This document shows, piece after piece, positions 31,570-40,610 of a stretch of DNA of 48,609 nt. The DNA is taken from positions 1 to 48,609 of the forward strand of contig NZ_JACJLQ010000028.1 in assembly GCF_016902295.1 (NCBI RefSeq), written 5' to 3'. This DNA comes from Bacteroides caecigallinarum. GTDB lineage: Bacteria > Bacteroidota > Bacteroidia > Bacteroidales > Bacteroidaceae. The position numbers and the translations under genes were made by a program. The notes beneath the pieces are model-generated. The model worked only from the letters and a program-made list of their open reading frames with translations, searched no databases and was not told the DNA's origin. Within the stretch, counting starts at the first letter, position 1, and the number at the start of each line of letters is the position of its first letter.

Positions 31570-32391
31570 ATGAATAAACTTATCACTTCATTTCTGTTCA
31601 TCACAGTTTTTCTGTTATCAGCTTGCAGTGATGATGAGCCCCAAGATTCAGTCAAAGAGATTAGAATGCTGGTTTCAGCAGAAACAGGCGTAATGTATGC
31701 ATGGGGCGACGACAAAAAGGAGAATCCCATAGAGTGCATGCTCGTCAAGACGGAAGGTGATTCCGAAGAATGGCAACCTCTCGGATTCAACAGCATTGAG
31801 GGCTTTACTTACATAAAAGGACACGAATACTATCTATCGGTAAAGCGGACAATTCTCGCCAATCCACCTGCGGATGGTTCCGACCGTACGTATTCGCTTA
31901 TCCGTATTCTCCAAGACAGACTTGTGACAGAACCGGAAATTCCGGTCGATGAGGAGATAACATCCGAAGAAGATATTGAATATCAAGATTTGTGTCCTTT
32001 TGAGAAATATGCCATCAGCAAAGGGTATATTGTTGATGAGAATGGTAAAATAGTCTATGACGATGGGTATGATTCAATGCTGCCATCCTACAGTTCAGCG
32101 CGTATATGGCTGGAAGATGTCCTTGACAAAGAAGACCCGAATTGGGTGAAATTTGAGTCCGTGCCTTACATGGCTATTTATTCGTTTGTTCTGTCTCCGT
32201 TTACAGATGAAATTCGTTTGGTACGCAACGAATCACACGGTCCGATGTTCAAAGATGTTGTACCCGAAGATGAGTTTACCCACATTACACAATCCATGCA
32301 GTCCGGCGAAGAAGTTCGTTACGCACTCATCCTTGCCAATGTTTATAAAAAGGGACTTCAAAAGGTGGAATTTACCATAAAAAAACAATAA
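31570..32391 (+). CDS. Cargo lipoprotein 1
   Basis: A 273-residue predicted lipoprotein: signal peptide MNKLITSFLFITVFLLSAC with lipobox Cys at about 19, then an acidic SDDEPQ linker. No enzymatic motif is seen; the rest is acidic and beta-rich (EWQPLGFNSIEGFTYIKGHEYYLSV in part). A DUF4377/DUF4847-like all-beta fold is conceivable but not shown. It follows the structured element at 31368-31538 and is 9 bases upstream of a second lipoprotein with a near-identical signal start (MNKLI), so the two form an operon. As cargo of the mobilisable element it may affect envelope or surface traits. Confidence 0.75.
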   Translation: MNKLITSFLFITVFLLSACSDDEPQDSVKEIRMLVSAETGVMYAWGDDKKENPIECMLVKTEGDSEEWQPLGFNSIEGFTYIKGHEYYLSVKRTILANPPADGSDRTYSLIRILQDRLVTEPEIPVDEEITSEEDIEYQDLCPFEKYAISKGYIVDENGKIVYDDGYDSMLPSYSSARIWLEDVLDKEDPNWVKFESVPYMAIYSFVLSPFTDEIRLVRNESHGPMFKDVVPEDEFTHITQSMQSGEEVRYALILANVYKKGLQKVEFTIKKQ

Positions 32392-32400
32392 CACATAGTC

Positions 32401-33222
32401 ATGATGAATAAACTTATCGCTCCCTTTTTTATTATCATCAGTCTATTTATCTCTGCATGTAACGATGACAATAATGAAAATGAACCAATGTCCCCGTTCA
32501 GCCTTGAAAAGACCTATTATGAAGTAAGATTGTGGCGCGGCATCACTGAGATTCCCATTACCAATGGAAGCGGCGACATCAGCCTGTCCGTAGCGGACGA
32601 AACGATAGTAGAAGCCAACAAGGTTCAGAATGAAGGAGGAAGTACCTATGTTGCCTTGCAAGGCAAACAGAAAGGAACTACTACGCTTACTCTGACGGAC
32701 AATGTGACAGGCGACAAGGAAACAGTCGAAGTGAAAGTCACAGACTGCTACATTGCATACGGCATTGCTGAAAGCAATCATCCCACGCTGACTTCAAACC
32801 TTATGCTCTATCTGGTTAACAATAAAGCGCGGGATTGCTATTTTTTTACAATGGACAATATGCAGCACCAATTGAATAATACACCACTTGCCGAAGGCAC
32901 TTATGAGTTCTTTGTCAAGCAGAATGGAGAGGAAACAGTTTCTTATTTGCGTCTGAGTTATTCAGCCGATCCATCCGGAAACTTTGCACAAAATGCTCCA
33001 ATGGAAATCCACGACTTCGCCCTATCGTTTAGTGATTCTCAAGCAGTACTGGAAATTATCAAAAGCTATTTGGATGTGGATTGGGTGGAACTTATCAGCA
33101 ATGCCACGACAAAAAGCGTTCCCCCAAGAGACTACACCATGATACTGACCGTTCCCGAAACAGACTATGAAATAATAGGAGCATTTGCAACAGCATCCAT
33201 TCCTGAATACATCCTGAATTGA
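32401..33222 (+). CDS. Cargo lipoprotein 2
   Basis: A 273-residue lipoprotein with signal peptide MMNKLIAPFFIIISLFISAC (Cys about 20) and an NDDNNENE linker. Residues about 30-115 look like a bacterial Ig-like (BIG2-type) beta-sandwich (TTLTLTDNVTGDKETVEVKV). The C-terminal half is another beta-rich domain without recognisable motifs. It is co-transcribed with lipoprotein 1 and followed by a terminator. No homology beyond the signal region between the two is obvious by eye. Function unknown. Confidence 0.75.
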   Translation: MMNKLIAPFFIIISLFISACNDDNNENEPMSPFSLEKTYYEVRLWRGITEIPITNGSGDISLSVADETIVEANKVQNEGGSTYVALQGKQKGTTTLTLTDNVTGDKETVEVKVTDCYIAYGIAESNHPTLTSNLMLYLVNNKARDCYFFTMDNMQHQLNNTPLAEGTYEFFVKQNGEETVSYLRLSYSADPSGNFAQNAPMEIHDFALSFSDSQAVLEIIKSYLDVDWVELISNATTKSVPPRDYTMILTVPETDYEIIGAFATASIPEYILN

Positions 33223-33259
33223 TAATGATATATTAAGCAGATAAGCCTGCATATCATAT

Positions 33260-33308
33260 AAAGCAAATGAAGAAAACTTGGTTGTTCTTTTCGTTTGCTT
33301 TATTTTTA
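33260..33308 (+). terminator. Terminator of the lipoprotein operon
   Basis: AAAGCAAATGA (33260-33270) pairs with TCGTTTGCTTT (33291-33301) with one G-T pair, and the inner GAAAAC-like region pairs with GTTCTTTTC. ATTTTTA follows. Confidence 0.7.
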
Positions 33309-33347
33309 TCCTCTACCACAAAGATGATAAATTAAATAATACAAAAA

Positions 33348-33387
33348 AACACCCGACTTTACATTCTTGGGTGTAAAGTCGGGTGTT
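33348..33387. terminator. Terminator downstream of the tRNA-Asp genes
   Basis: AACACCCGACTTTACA (33348-33363) and TGTAAAGTCGGGTGTT (33372-33387) form a 16-base perfect stem with A and T tracts on both sides. It terminates the minus-strand tRNA-Asp transcript and lies inside the element, so the element supplies the terminator after insertion. Confidence 0.85.
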
Positions 33388-33421
33388 TGTTCTGTAAAAC
33401 ATTGATTTTCAATGTTTATTG

Positions 33422-33495
33422 CGGTGCGTACGGGACTCGAACCCGTGACCCCATGCGTGACAGGCATGTATTCTAACCAACTGAACTAACGCACC
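33422..33495 (-). tRNA. tRNA-Asp (GTC), island attachment copy
   Basis: Reading on the minus strand the 74-base cloverleaf has acceptor GGTGCGT/ACGCACC, a D-arm AGTTCAGTTGGTT, anticodon arm with CCTGTCACG (anticodon GTC), T-arm GGGTTCGAGTCCC and discriminator G. No CCA is encoded. Its 3' end forms the right attachment site of island part B. Confidence 0.95.
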
Positions 33496-33525
33496 AGTTA
33501 TTTCTAACTGTTTATTTTTTGTTGG

Positions 33526-33599
33526 CGGTGCGTACGGGACTCGAACCCGTGACCCCATGCGTGACAGGCATGTATTCTAACCAACTGAACTAACGCACC
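33526..33599 (-). tRNA. tRNA-Asp (GTC), upstream copy
   Basis: Identical in sequence to the copy at 33422-33495 and 30 bases upstream of it in the same transcript. Having a second intact tRNA-Asp would make integration into the other harmless. Confidence 0.95.
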
Positions 33600-33643
33600 A
33601 ATTATTCTCGGCTTTTGAGTTGTTTTATGTCTCAATTGCGGTG

Positions 33644-33676
33644 CAAAGGTACAACAATTTTCCGTACTTGCAATAC
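33644..33676 (-). promoter_or_regulatory. Promoter of the tRNA-Asp pair
   Basis: On the minus strand TTG about 19 bases before TACCTTTG (-7 box, 33644-33651) gives a near-consensus Bacteroidetes promoter about 45 bases upstream of the first tRNA. Confidence 0.7.
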
Positions 33677-33703
33677 TTTGACCGATTTTTTTTCAAAAAA
33701 AGT

Positions 33704-33753
33704 GATTATCACCTCATTTTTTACCGAAATCCGGCTGTTTTGAGGTGATAATC
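33704..33753 (-). terminator. Enolase terminator
   Basis: GATTATCACCTCA (33704-33716) and TGAGGTGATAATC (33741-33753) form a 13-base perfect stem. On the minus strand it is followed by ACTTTTTTTG. Confidence 0.85.
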
Positions 33754-33770
33754 GTTGAATTATGGGCAAG

Positions 33771-35120
<1,350 letters not shown>

Positions 35121-35158
35121 CTAAAAGTAGGTATTTTACACTGTATTATAAAAAGAAA

Positions 35159-35205
35159 ACAGGTTGCTGTGGTAAATGTAGGTACATTTAACCAAGGCAA
35201 CCTGT
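35159..35205 (-). terminator. Rubrerythrin terminator
   Basis: ACAGGTTGC (35159-35167) and GCAACCTGT (35197-35205), with inner TGGTAAATGT/ACATTTAACCA pairing, form a long stem. On the minus strand the stem is followed by TTTTCTTTTT. It separates rubrerythrin from enolase. Confidence 0.8.
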
Positions 35206-35232
35206 GTATCTATATGTTATAAAGAACTGTTA

Positions 35233-35811
35233 TCAATAGTTGTTTTTCTTAACTTCGAAATAAGCCTGTGGGTGAAGACATGCAGGGCAAGTTTCAGGAG
35301 CCTCAGTTCCTACGTGTACATAACCGCAGTTGCGGCACTGCCATACAGTTTCAACATCTTTCTTGAATACTTTGCCTTCTTCGATGTTCTTAACGAAAGC
35401 TCTGTATCTTTCTTCGTGTCCCTTTTCAGCTACAGCAATTTCGCGATACATTTTTGCGATTGCAGGGAAACCTTCTTCATCAGCGATGTCAGCAAAACGT
35501 GGGTAATCCAATGACCATTCTTCGTTTTCGCCGGCAGCGGCAGCCTTAAGGTTTTCGAGTGTAGTACCGATTACTCCTGCAGGATAGCTTGCTGTGATTT
35601 CCACCATTCCGCCTTCCAACCATTTGAACATACGTTTTGCGTGTTCCTTTTCCTGGTCTGCTGTTTCTGTGAAGATTGCAGAAATCTGTTCGTAGCCTTC
35701 TTTCTTTGCTACACTTGCAAAGTAAGTATAACGCATTCTTGCCTGTGACTCGCCTGCAAATGATATTGCCAAATTCTTTTCTGTTCTTGTTCCTTTGATG
35801 CTTTTTTTCAT
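35233..35811 (-). CDS. rbr: Rubrerythrin
   Basis: A 192-residue rubrerythrin, a non-haem diiron peroxidase that removes hydrogen peroxide in anaerobes. The ferritin-like domain has the metal-binding Glu motifs (AGESQARMRYTYFA, then DQEKEHAKRMFKWLE, and AVAEKGHEERY). The C-terminal rubredoxin-like domain has two CxxC pairs, CRNCGYVH and CPACLHP. The start at 35811 (MKKSIKGTRTEKN) is favoured because the promoter -7 box lies at 35860-35867; the longer frame would start inside the promoter. Confidence 0.95.
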   Translation of the reverse strand: MKKSIKGTRTEKNLAISFAGESQARMRYTYFASVAKKEGYEQISAIFTETADQEKEHAKRMFKWLEGGMVEITASYPAGVIGTTLENLKAAAAGENEEWSLDYPRFADIADEEGFPAIAKMYREIAVAEKGHEERYRAFVKNIEEGKVFKKDVETVWQCRNCGYVHVGTEAPETCPACLHPQAYFEVKKNNY

Positions 35812-35859
35812 AATTGTAGTTATTTGTTGGGTTTGACTTCTTGTTTCATTTTCACATTG

Positions 35860-35867
35860 CAAATATA
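35860..35867 (-). promoter_or_regulatory. -7 box of rubrerythrin promoter
   Basis: On the minus strand this reads TATATTTG (TAnnTTTG), 48 bases upstream of the rubrerythrin ATG. Confidence 0.6.
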
Positions 35868-35982
35868 ATATATTTATTCAAATTTGTAATCATTACAATT
35901 TTTAATTTATAATCTTTTAAGTTTTTACAGTCAAATCATAATTTATATAGCTGTAAAAGTATGTTATATGGCAGAAAATACG

Positions 35983-35990
35983 TAATTTTG
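35983..35990 (+). promoter_or_regulatory. -7 box of SulP gene promoter
   Basis: TAATTTTG fits TAnnTTTG, 36 bases upstream of the SulP start codon. Confidence 0.55.
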
Positions 35991-36026
35991 CAAAAAAATA
36001 TTTATAAATAGAAATAAGATTGTTTT

Positions 36027-37721
36027 ATGAAAGGGGTTGAGTTTCATCCTAAACTGTTTTCTACACTCAAGAATTACAGTAAATCAGATTTCATGACTGA
36101 TTTGATGGCGGGTATAATAGTAGGTATTGTAGCCTTGCCGTTGGCTATCGCGTTTGGTATTGCTTCAGGTGTAACTCCTGAGAAAGGTATCATTACGGCT
36201 ATTGTGGCTGGATTTATCATTTCGTTCCTTGGTGGAAGTAAGGTGCAGATAGGTGGTCCTACAGGTGCTTTTATCGTTATCATCTACGGAATTATCCAGC
36301 AATATGGATTGAGTGGACTTATGGTTGCCACTATGATGGCGGGAGTCCTGCTTATATTATTAGGTGTATTCAAGTTGGGAACTGTCATAAAGTTTATCCC
36401 CTATCCTATTATTATAGGTTTTACCAGCGGTATTGCCGTGACTATCTTTACTACACAGATAGCAGATATTTTCGGACTTGATTTCAGAGGAGAGAAAGTT
36501 CCTGGCGATTTCATCGGAAAATGGATGCTTTATTTCAAACATTTTGATACAGTGAATTGGTGGAATGCCATAGTAAGTGTGGTCAGTGTGTTTATAATTG
36601 CCATAACTCCTAAGTTCTCAAAGAAGGTGCCTGGTTCACTCGTTGCCATTATACTTGTTACTGTAGGAGTGTATTTCCTCAAGCAATATGCTGGCATTAC
36701 TTGTATAGATACTATAGGCGACCGTTTCAGCATAAAGGCAGAGCTTCTTTCGGCTGCTGTTCCTGAGATTAATTGGGAAGCCATACAGAATCTTTTCCCT
36801 GTAGCCATAACTATAGCAGTTTTGGGAGCTATAGAATCTTTGCTTTCTGCAGCTGTTGCTGATGGTGTGATTGGCGATAAGCATGATTCTAATACAGAGC
36901 TTATTGCTCAGGGTGTTGCCAATGTGGTATCTCCTATCTTTGGTGGTATTCCTGCTACAGGTGCCATTGCGCGTACGATGACTAATATCAATAATGGTGG
37001 TAAATCTCCTGTTTCAGGTATTGTGCATGCTGTGATACTTCTTCTTATACTTCTTTTCCTTATGCCGCTTGCTCAGTATATTCCTATGGCATGTCTTGCC
37101 GGAGTATTGGTTATAGTGTCATATAACATGAGTGGCTGGAGAGTGTTTGTCGGTTTGCTTAAGAATCCGAAATCGGATGTAACGGTTCTTCTTATCACAT
37201 TCTTCCTTACTGTAATATTCGATTTGACTGTAGCCATTGAAGTAGGTTTGCTTATCGCTTGTGTTCTGTTCATGAAGCGTGTTATGGAAACAACTCAGAT
37301 TTCTGTCATCAAGAATGAACTTGACCCTAATATGGAATCGGATATGGAAGTACACGAAGAGCATCTTATTATTCCTGATGGTGTGGAGGTGTACGAGATT
37401 AACGGTCCTTATTTCTTCGGTATAGCAACTAAATTTGAGGATTTGATGGCACAGTTGGGTGACAGGCCTAAGATTCGTATCATACGTATGCGTAAGGTTC
37501 CGTTTATTGATTCTACAGGTATTCATAACCTTACTACACTTTGCCACATGTCGCAGAAGGAGAATATACATATCATCCTGTCGGGTGTAAACGAGCATGT
37601 ACATAAGACACTTGAGAAATCAGGATTCTATGAACTCCTTGGTAAAGAAAATATCTGTAGCAACATAAATGAAGCCTTGGCTGTAGCTACAAAAGAAATT
37701 GAAGAACTCAATAGAAAATAA
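36027..37721 (+). CDS. SulP family anion transporter with STAS domain
   Basis: A 564-residue SulP (SLC26-type) inner-membrane transporter. About 11-12 hydrophobic segments cover residues 20-430. The family-typical GLTAGI-like start (DLMAGIIVGIVALPLAIAFGIASG), the GGSKVQIGGPTGAFIV motif and the conserved GGIPATGAIART are all present. A C-terminal STAS domain (about 450-555) holds MRKVPFIDSTGIHNL. Family members move sulfate, bicarbonate or dicarboxylates; the substrate cannot be told from sequence. Monocistronic with its own promoter and terminator. Confidence 0.92.
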   Translation: MKGVEFHPKLFSTLKNYSKSDFMTDLMAGIIVGIVALPLAIAFGIASGVTPEKGIITAIVAGFIISFLGGSKVQIGGPTGAFIVIIYGIIQQYGLSGLMVATMMAGVLLILLGVFKLGTVIKFIPYPIIIGFTSGIAVTIFTTQIADIFGLDFRGEKVPGDFIGKWMLYFKHFDTVNWWNAIVSVVSVFIIAITPKFSKKVPGSLVAIILVTVGVYFLKQYAGITCIDTIGDRFSIKAELLSAAVPEINWEAIQNLFPVAITIAVLGAIESLLSAAVADGVIGDKHDSNTELIAQGVANVVSPIFGGIPATGAIARTMTNINNGGKSPVSGIVHAVILLLILLFLMPLAQYIPMACLAGVLVIVSYNMSGWRVFVGLLKNPKSDVTVLLITFFLTVIFDLTVAIEVGLLIACVLFMKRVMETTQISVIKNELDPNMESDMEVHEEHLIIPDGVEVYEINGPYFFGIATKFEDLMAQLGDRPKIRIIRMRKVPFIDSTGIHNLTTLCHMSQKENIHIILSGVNEHVHKTLEKSGFYELLGKENICSNINEALAVATKEIEELNRK

Positions 37722-37740
37722 AGCTTTTAACAATTAACAT

Positions 37741-37776
37741 AAAAGCTCCATGTTGTTAACAAACATGGAGCTTTTT
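37741..37776 (+). terminator. SulP gene terminator
   Basis: AAAAGCTCCATGTT pairs with AACATGGAGCTTTT around a GTTAAC loop, followed by a T-rich tract. Confidence 0.85.
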
Positions 37777-37825
37777 CTTTATTTATTAAACTATGTTATA
37801 AAGCATAGATTTTTGGCCGAAATAC

Positions 37826-37855
37826 TTGCAGATTACCGGAAAGTCCGTACCTTTG
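37826..37855 (+). promoter_or_regulatory. Promoter of a predicted small RNA
   Basis: TTG (37826-37828), 19 bases, and TACCTTTG (37848-37855) are a near-perfect Bacteroidetes promoter with no protein gene behind it. Confidence 0.65.
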
Positions 37856-37861
37856 TACTGT

Positions 37862-37924
37862 GTTTTTCATAGTATTAGATTTTAAGGTTAACAAAGGTTG
37901 GAGTACAGCGGTACTCCTTTTTTT
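37862..37924 (+). ncRNA. Predicted small RNA of about 60 bases
   Basis: Between a consensus promoter (-7 box ending at 37855) and a strong terminator (GGAGTAC 37900-37906, GTACTCC 37911-37917, then seven or more T) there is room for a transcript of about 60 bases and no credible coding frame. The arrangement is that of a free-standing small RNA. A leaderless short peptide cannot be excluded. Confidence 0.55.
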
Positions 37925-37952
37925 ATGCCCATACGTTTCGTATTGAATATAA

Positions 37953-37993
37953 CAAAAACAGCTGATAAGTTTGATACCTATCAGCTGTTTTTG
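37953..37993 (-). terminator. tRNA-Gln terminator
   Basis: CAAAAACAGCTGATA (37953-37967) and TATCAGCTGTTTTTG (37979-37993) form a 15-base perfect stem immediately downstream of the minus-strand tRNA-Gln. Confidence 0.85.
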
Positions 37994-37995
37994 TG

Positions 37996-38066
37996 TTGGA
38001 TTACCAGGATTCGAACCTGGACAAACAGAACCAAAACCTGTTGTGCTGCCATTACACCATAATCCA
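37996..38066 (-). tRNA. tRNA-Gln (TTG)
   Basis: The minus strand reads as a cloverleaf with acceptor TGGATTA/TAATCCA, anticodon loop GTTTTGGTT (anticodon TTG), T-arm CAGGTTCGAATCCTG and discriminator A. No CCA is encoded. Confidence 0.95.
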
Positions 38067-38096
38067 AACTTAATTGCTTTCTTTCGAAATGCGTGG

Positions 38097-38104
38097 CAAA
38101 GATA
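38097..38104 (-). promoter_or_regulatory. -7 box of tRNA-Gln promoter
   Basis: The minus strand reads TATCTTTG, 31 bases upstream of the tRNA-Gln 5' end. Confidence 0.6.
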
Positions 38105-38236
38105 CTATCTTTTTATGTAATCTTCAAAATTTTATGTAAGTTTTTTACTGTATATTATTTAAAAATACATACTTAATATTACAGATATACTAATTTTATA
38201 TCTCGATTGATGATATATTGTTTAGATACACATTGA
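38105..38236. other. AT-rich gap, end of the znuAC operon
   Basis: About 130 bases of AT-rich sequence with no gene. No permease gene follows znuC here. Confidence 0.5.
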
Positions 38237-39013
38237 TTATTCATGATTATGATGTGAATGGCTTTTCAGTACCCTGTGCGGCAATTCTCCATGTCCTACC
38301 AGTTCTATAGGGCATTGAAGCTTTTCTTCTATCCATTCGGCTGATACTTCGCTTTGAGGATGATAGTCAAGAGTACCGTTTACGCATGCAATGCTTTTTA
38401 CGTTTTGCAGGACGGAACCTATGTCATGACTTACCAATATAAGTGTGCGTTGTTTGTTTATTTCTTCAAGAAGAGAATATAGTTTTGCTTCGAAACGCTT
38501 GTCGATATATGTATTCGGTTCATCCAGAATTATTACTTTAGGGTCTGATACTATTGCTCTTCCTAATAATGTGCGTTGCAATTGTCCTCCACTGAGCTGA
38601 CCTATAGCTTTTTTAGCCAGTCCTTCAAGTCCCATCATAGATATAGTTTCCTTTACCTTTTCATGATGTTCTTTTGTGAACTTGCTGAATAATGTCTTTT
38701 GTTTGTTAAGTCCGGACAATATAACTTCGTAAACAGAAATGGGGAATTTTTTGTCTATAGAACTGTATTGAGGGAGATAGCCAATATCAATACTGCTTAC
38801 AGGTATTCCATTGTCGAAAAAACTTATTTTCCCTTCTGTTGGCCTTATCAGACCGAGAATAGTTTTAATAAGGGTGGTTTTACCACCTCCATTGGGACCT
38901 ATTATACCAAGAAAATCCTTTTCTGTTATTTCCAGATTTATGTTTTGCAGGACTGTTTTCTTTTCGTATCCTGCCGACATATTTTCTATCTTTATTATAG
39001 TGTTGTTGTTCAT
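38237..39013 (-). CDS. znuC: Zinc/manganese-type ABC transporter ATP-binding protein
   Basis: A 258-residue ABC ATPase of the metal-uptake (ZnuC/MntB) type: Walker A GPNGGGKTT, signature QLSGGQLQR, Walker B KVIILDEPNTYID, and the H-loop VSHDIG. The C-terminus is His-rich (SHSHHNHE), as often seen in zinc transport proteins. The start at 39013 (MNNNTIIKIENM) is chosen; an ATG at 39040 would overlap znuA by 13 bases. It is the last gene of a minus-strand operon with the metal-binding lipoprotein. The usual membrane permease gene is not adjacent. Confidence 0.88.
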   Translation of the reverse strand: MNNNTIIKIENMSAGYEKKTVLQNINLEITEKDFLGIIGPNGGGKTTLIKTILGLIRPTEGKISFFDNGIPVSSIDIGYLPQYSSIDKKFPISVYEVILSGLNKQKTLFSKFTKEHHEKVKETISMMGLEGLAKKAIGQLSGGQLQRTLLGRAIVSDPKVIILDEPNTYIDKRFEAKLYSLLEEINKQRTLILVSHDIGSVLQNVKSIACVNGTLDYHPQSEVSAEWIEEKLQCPIELVGHGELPHRVLKSHSHHNHE

Positions 39014-39027
39014 TTCTGCTTTGTTCT

Positions 39028-39894
39028 CTATTGCAAGCATAAAGCTTTGGCTGTTTTTATCATTTCTTCCTTCCAGTTATAGTTCAGTGGATTTATTAGA
39101 ATAACCTTTAGGTTAAGTTCATTTGCTATAGTTTCTGCATTTCTCATGTCGAACTCCTGCTGTACGAAAATAACTTCAGCGTTTTTTTCTTTGCATAGCT
39201 TTATCAACGACTGTAGGTGTGCCGGTGAAGGCTCTTTTCCGCCTTCCTCGATGCTTATCTGTTCGAGCCCGTAATCTTTGGCAAAATATGTCAGCGCAGG
39301 ATGGTATATAAGAAATGTTTTGTTTGAATTTGAAATAATTGAACGGATTTCATTATCTGTTTCATCAATAATGCCTAATAAGCTGTCAAGTCTGTTCTGA
39401 TAGTATTCAGAGTTTTTGCTATCCAGTTCGTTAAGTGCCTTATATATGTTCTCGGCAATTATTTTCGCGTTTTCAGTAGAGTTCCATATATGTGGTTCTA
39501 TTCCTTGCGAATGTTGCTCGTTCGTTTCTCCTGAATGTGAATGCGAGCATTGCTGATGAATCAGGTTTACACCAGTCGATGTATCGTAGAATTTAAGCGT
39601 AGGAAGGTTTTCCTGCAATTTCCCTATCCAAGCCAGTTCAAAACCTATGTAACCTATACGCAGGTAAGCTACGCTTTTACCAAGACTTACCATTTGTTGT
39701 GGTGTGGGATCGTATGTTTCTGGACTGTTACCTTCCGGCACCATGCTTACTATATTGAATTTATCACCGGCGATAGCCTCTGTAAAATATCTTAGCGGTT
39801 CTAATGTAACTGTTATTGTAGGCTTCTCGTTTTCTTTTATATTACTGCATGAAACTGTCAGAAGCAATATCAGTAATGTCAGTAATGTTCTCAT
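39028..39894 (-). CDS. znuA: Zinc-type ABC transporter substrate-binding lipoprotein
   Basis: A 288-residue cluster A-I (ZnuA-like) solute-binding protein. It has a signal peptide with lipobox Cys (LTVSC, about 16) and a metal-binding His in IGYIGFE/PHIWN-type positions. A His-rich loop, HQQCSHSHSGETNEQHSQG (about 112-130), is characteristic of zinc-specific members. Further motifs are YHPALTYFAKDYGL and EPSPAHLQSL. It delivers Zn2+ to an inner-membrane permease powered by ZnuC, which overlaps or abuts its stop codon. It starts 31 bases downstream of mnmD. Confidence 0.88.
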   Translation of the reverse strand: MRTLLTLLILLLTVSCSNIKENEKPTITVTLEPLRYFTEAIAGDKFNIVSMVPEGNSPETYDPTPQQMVSLGKSVAYLRIGYIGFELAWIGKLQENLPTLKFYDTSTGVNLIHQQCSHSHSGETNEQHSQGIEPHIWNSTENAKIIAENIYKALNELDSKNSEYYQNRLDSLLGIIDETDNEIRSIISNSNKTFLIYHPALTYFAKDYGLEQISIEEGGKEPSPAHLQSLIKLCKEKNAEVIFVQQEFDMRNAETIANELNLKVILINPLNYNWKEEMIKTAKALCLQ

Positions 39895-39925
39895 AATGTA
39901 TAAATTAGTATGGTTAATTATTTTG

Positions 39926-40606
39926 TTATTCGTTTTCAGTTTTATTGATTGTTATCTTTGTCCCTCTGAGGATTTCTCTTTTTCCTCCTGGAGGTCCGGG
40001 AAGTCGTTCGACAGTAAATCCTGCAGTCTTAAGCATTCGTCTAACAGCTCCTTTTGCACAATAGGTAGTAAGTATCCTATTTTCATTGAGAATGCTGAAT
40101 AAACTGTCAAATAACTTCTGACTCCACATTTCAGGTTGTTTTTCAGGCGCAAAGGCATCGAAGTAGATAATGTCATAGCCTTCTCTGAAACGATATTCAG
40201 TAAAGTCTCCTTCAATCTTTTCTATAGTGAAATGCTTGGAGACAGTTTGCGGAGAATTCCATCCGGCATTGTGGATAGAGTAAAACAGCTCATTTTCTTC
40301 GGGGGCTATAAGATCCGGATAGTCAAGAAGCTTTATAGTTTCCATATCCAGAGGATATTTCTCTATTGTGGTGTAAAAGATATTCCTTTTTCCCTTTTTT
40401 GCTTCGATAGATGTAAGAAAAGCGTTCAGACCGGTTCCGAATCCGATTTCGAGAATATGAGGATTTTCAGCGCACGAGTGTTTCAGGCCCATATTGATAA
40501 ATATGTGTTCCGATTCGGTCAGTGCTCCTTTCACGGAGTGGTAATGTTCGTCCAGTTCCGGAACGAACAATGTATAGCTTCCGTCCGCTGTCTTTTCTAT
40601 TTCCAT
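39926..40606 (-). CDS. mnmD: tRNA 5-methylaminomethyl-2-thiouridine methyltransferase MnmD
   Basis: A 226-residue stand-alone MnmD methyltransferase (the methylase half of MnmC), which methylates nm5s2U34 in tRNA wobble positions. Visible features are the SAM-binding ILEIGFGTGLNAFLT (about 51-65), the family motif YDIIYFDAFAPEKQPEMW (about 140-157), TYCAKGAVRRML, and LPGPPGGKREILRG near the end. No FAD oxidase domain is attached, as is normal in Bacteroidetes. Gap of 4 bases to the upstream yqaA-like gene. Confidence 0.9.
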   Translation of the reverse strand: MEIEKTADGSYTLFVPELDEHYHSVKGALTESEHIFINMGLKHSCAENPHILEIGFGTGLNAFLTSIEAKKGKRNIFYTTIEKYPLDMETIKLLDYPDLIAPEENELFYSIHNAGWNSPQTVSKHFTIEKIEGDFTEYRFREGYDIIYFDAFAPEKQPEMWSQKLFDSLFSILNENRILTTYCAKGAVRRMLKTAGFTVERLPGPPGGKREILRGTKITINKTENE

Positions 40607-40610
40607 AAGT

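Larger units (their letters stand above)
22990..33437. mobile_element. Island part B: integrative mobilisable element in tRNA-Asp
   Basis: About 10.4 kb between the tRNA-Asp 3' fragment at 22990 and the intact tRNA-Asp at 33422. It encodes an integrase next to the left end, a small DNA-binding protein, a RecA-like ATPase, a primase, a MobV relaxase and cargo. It has no conjugation (type IV secretion) genes, so it would depend on a helper element for transfer. Confidence 0.75.
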
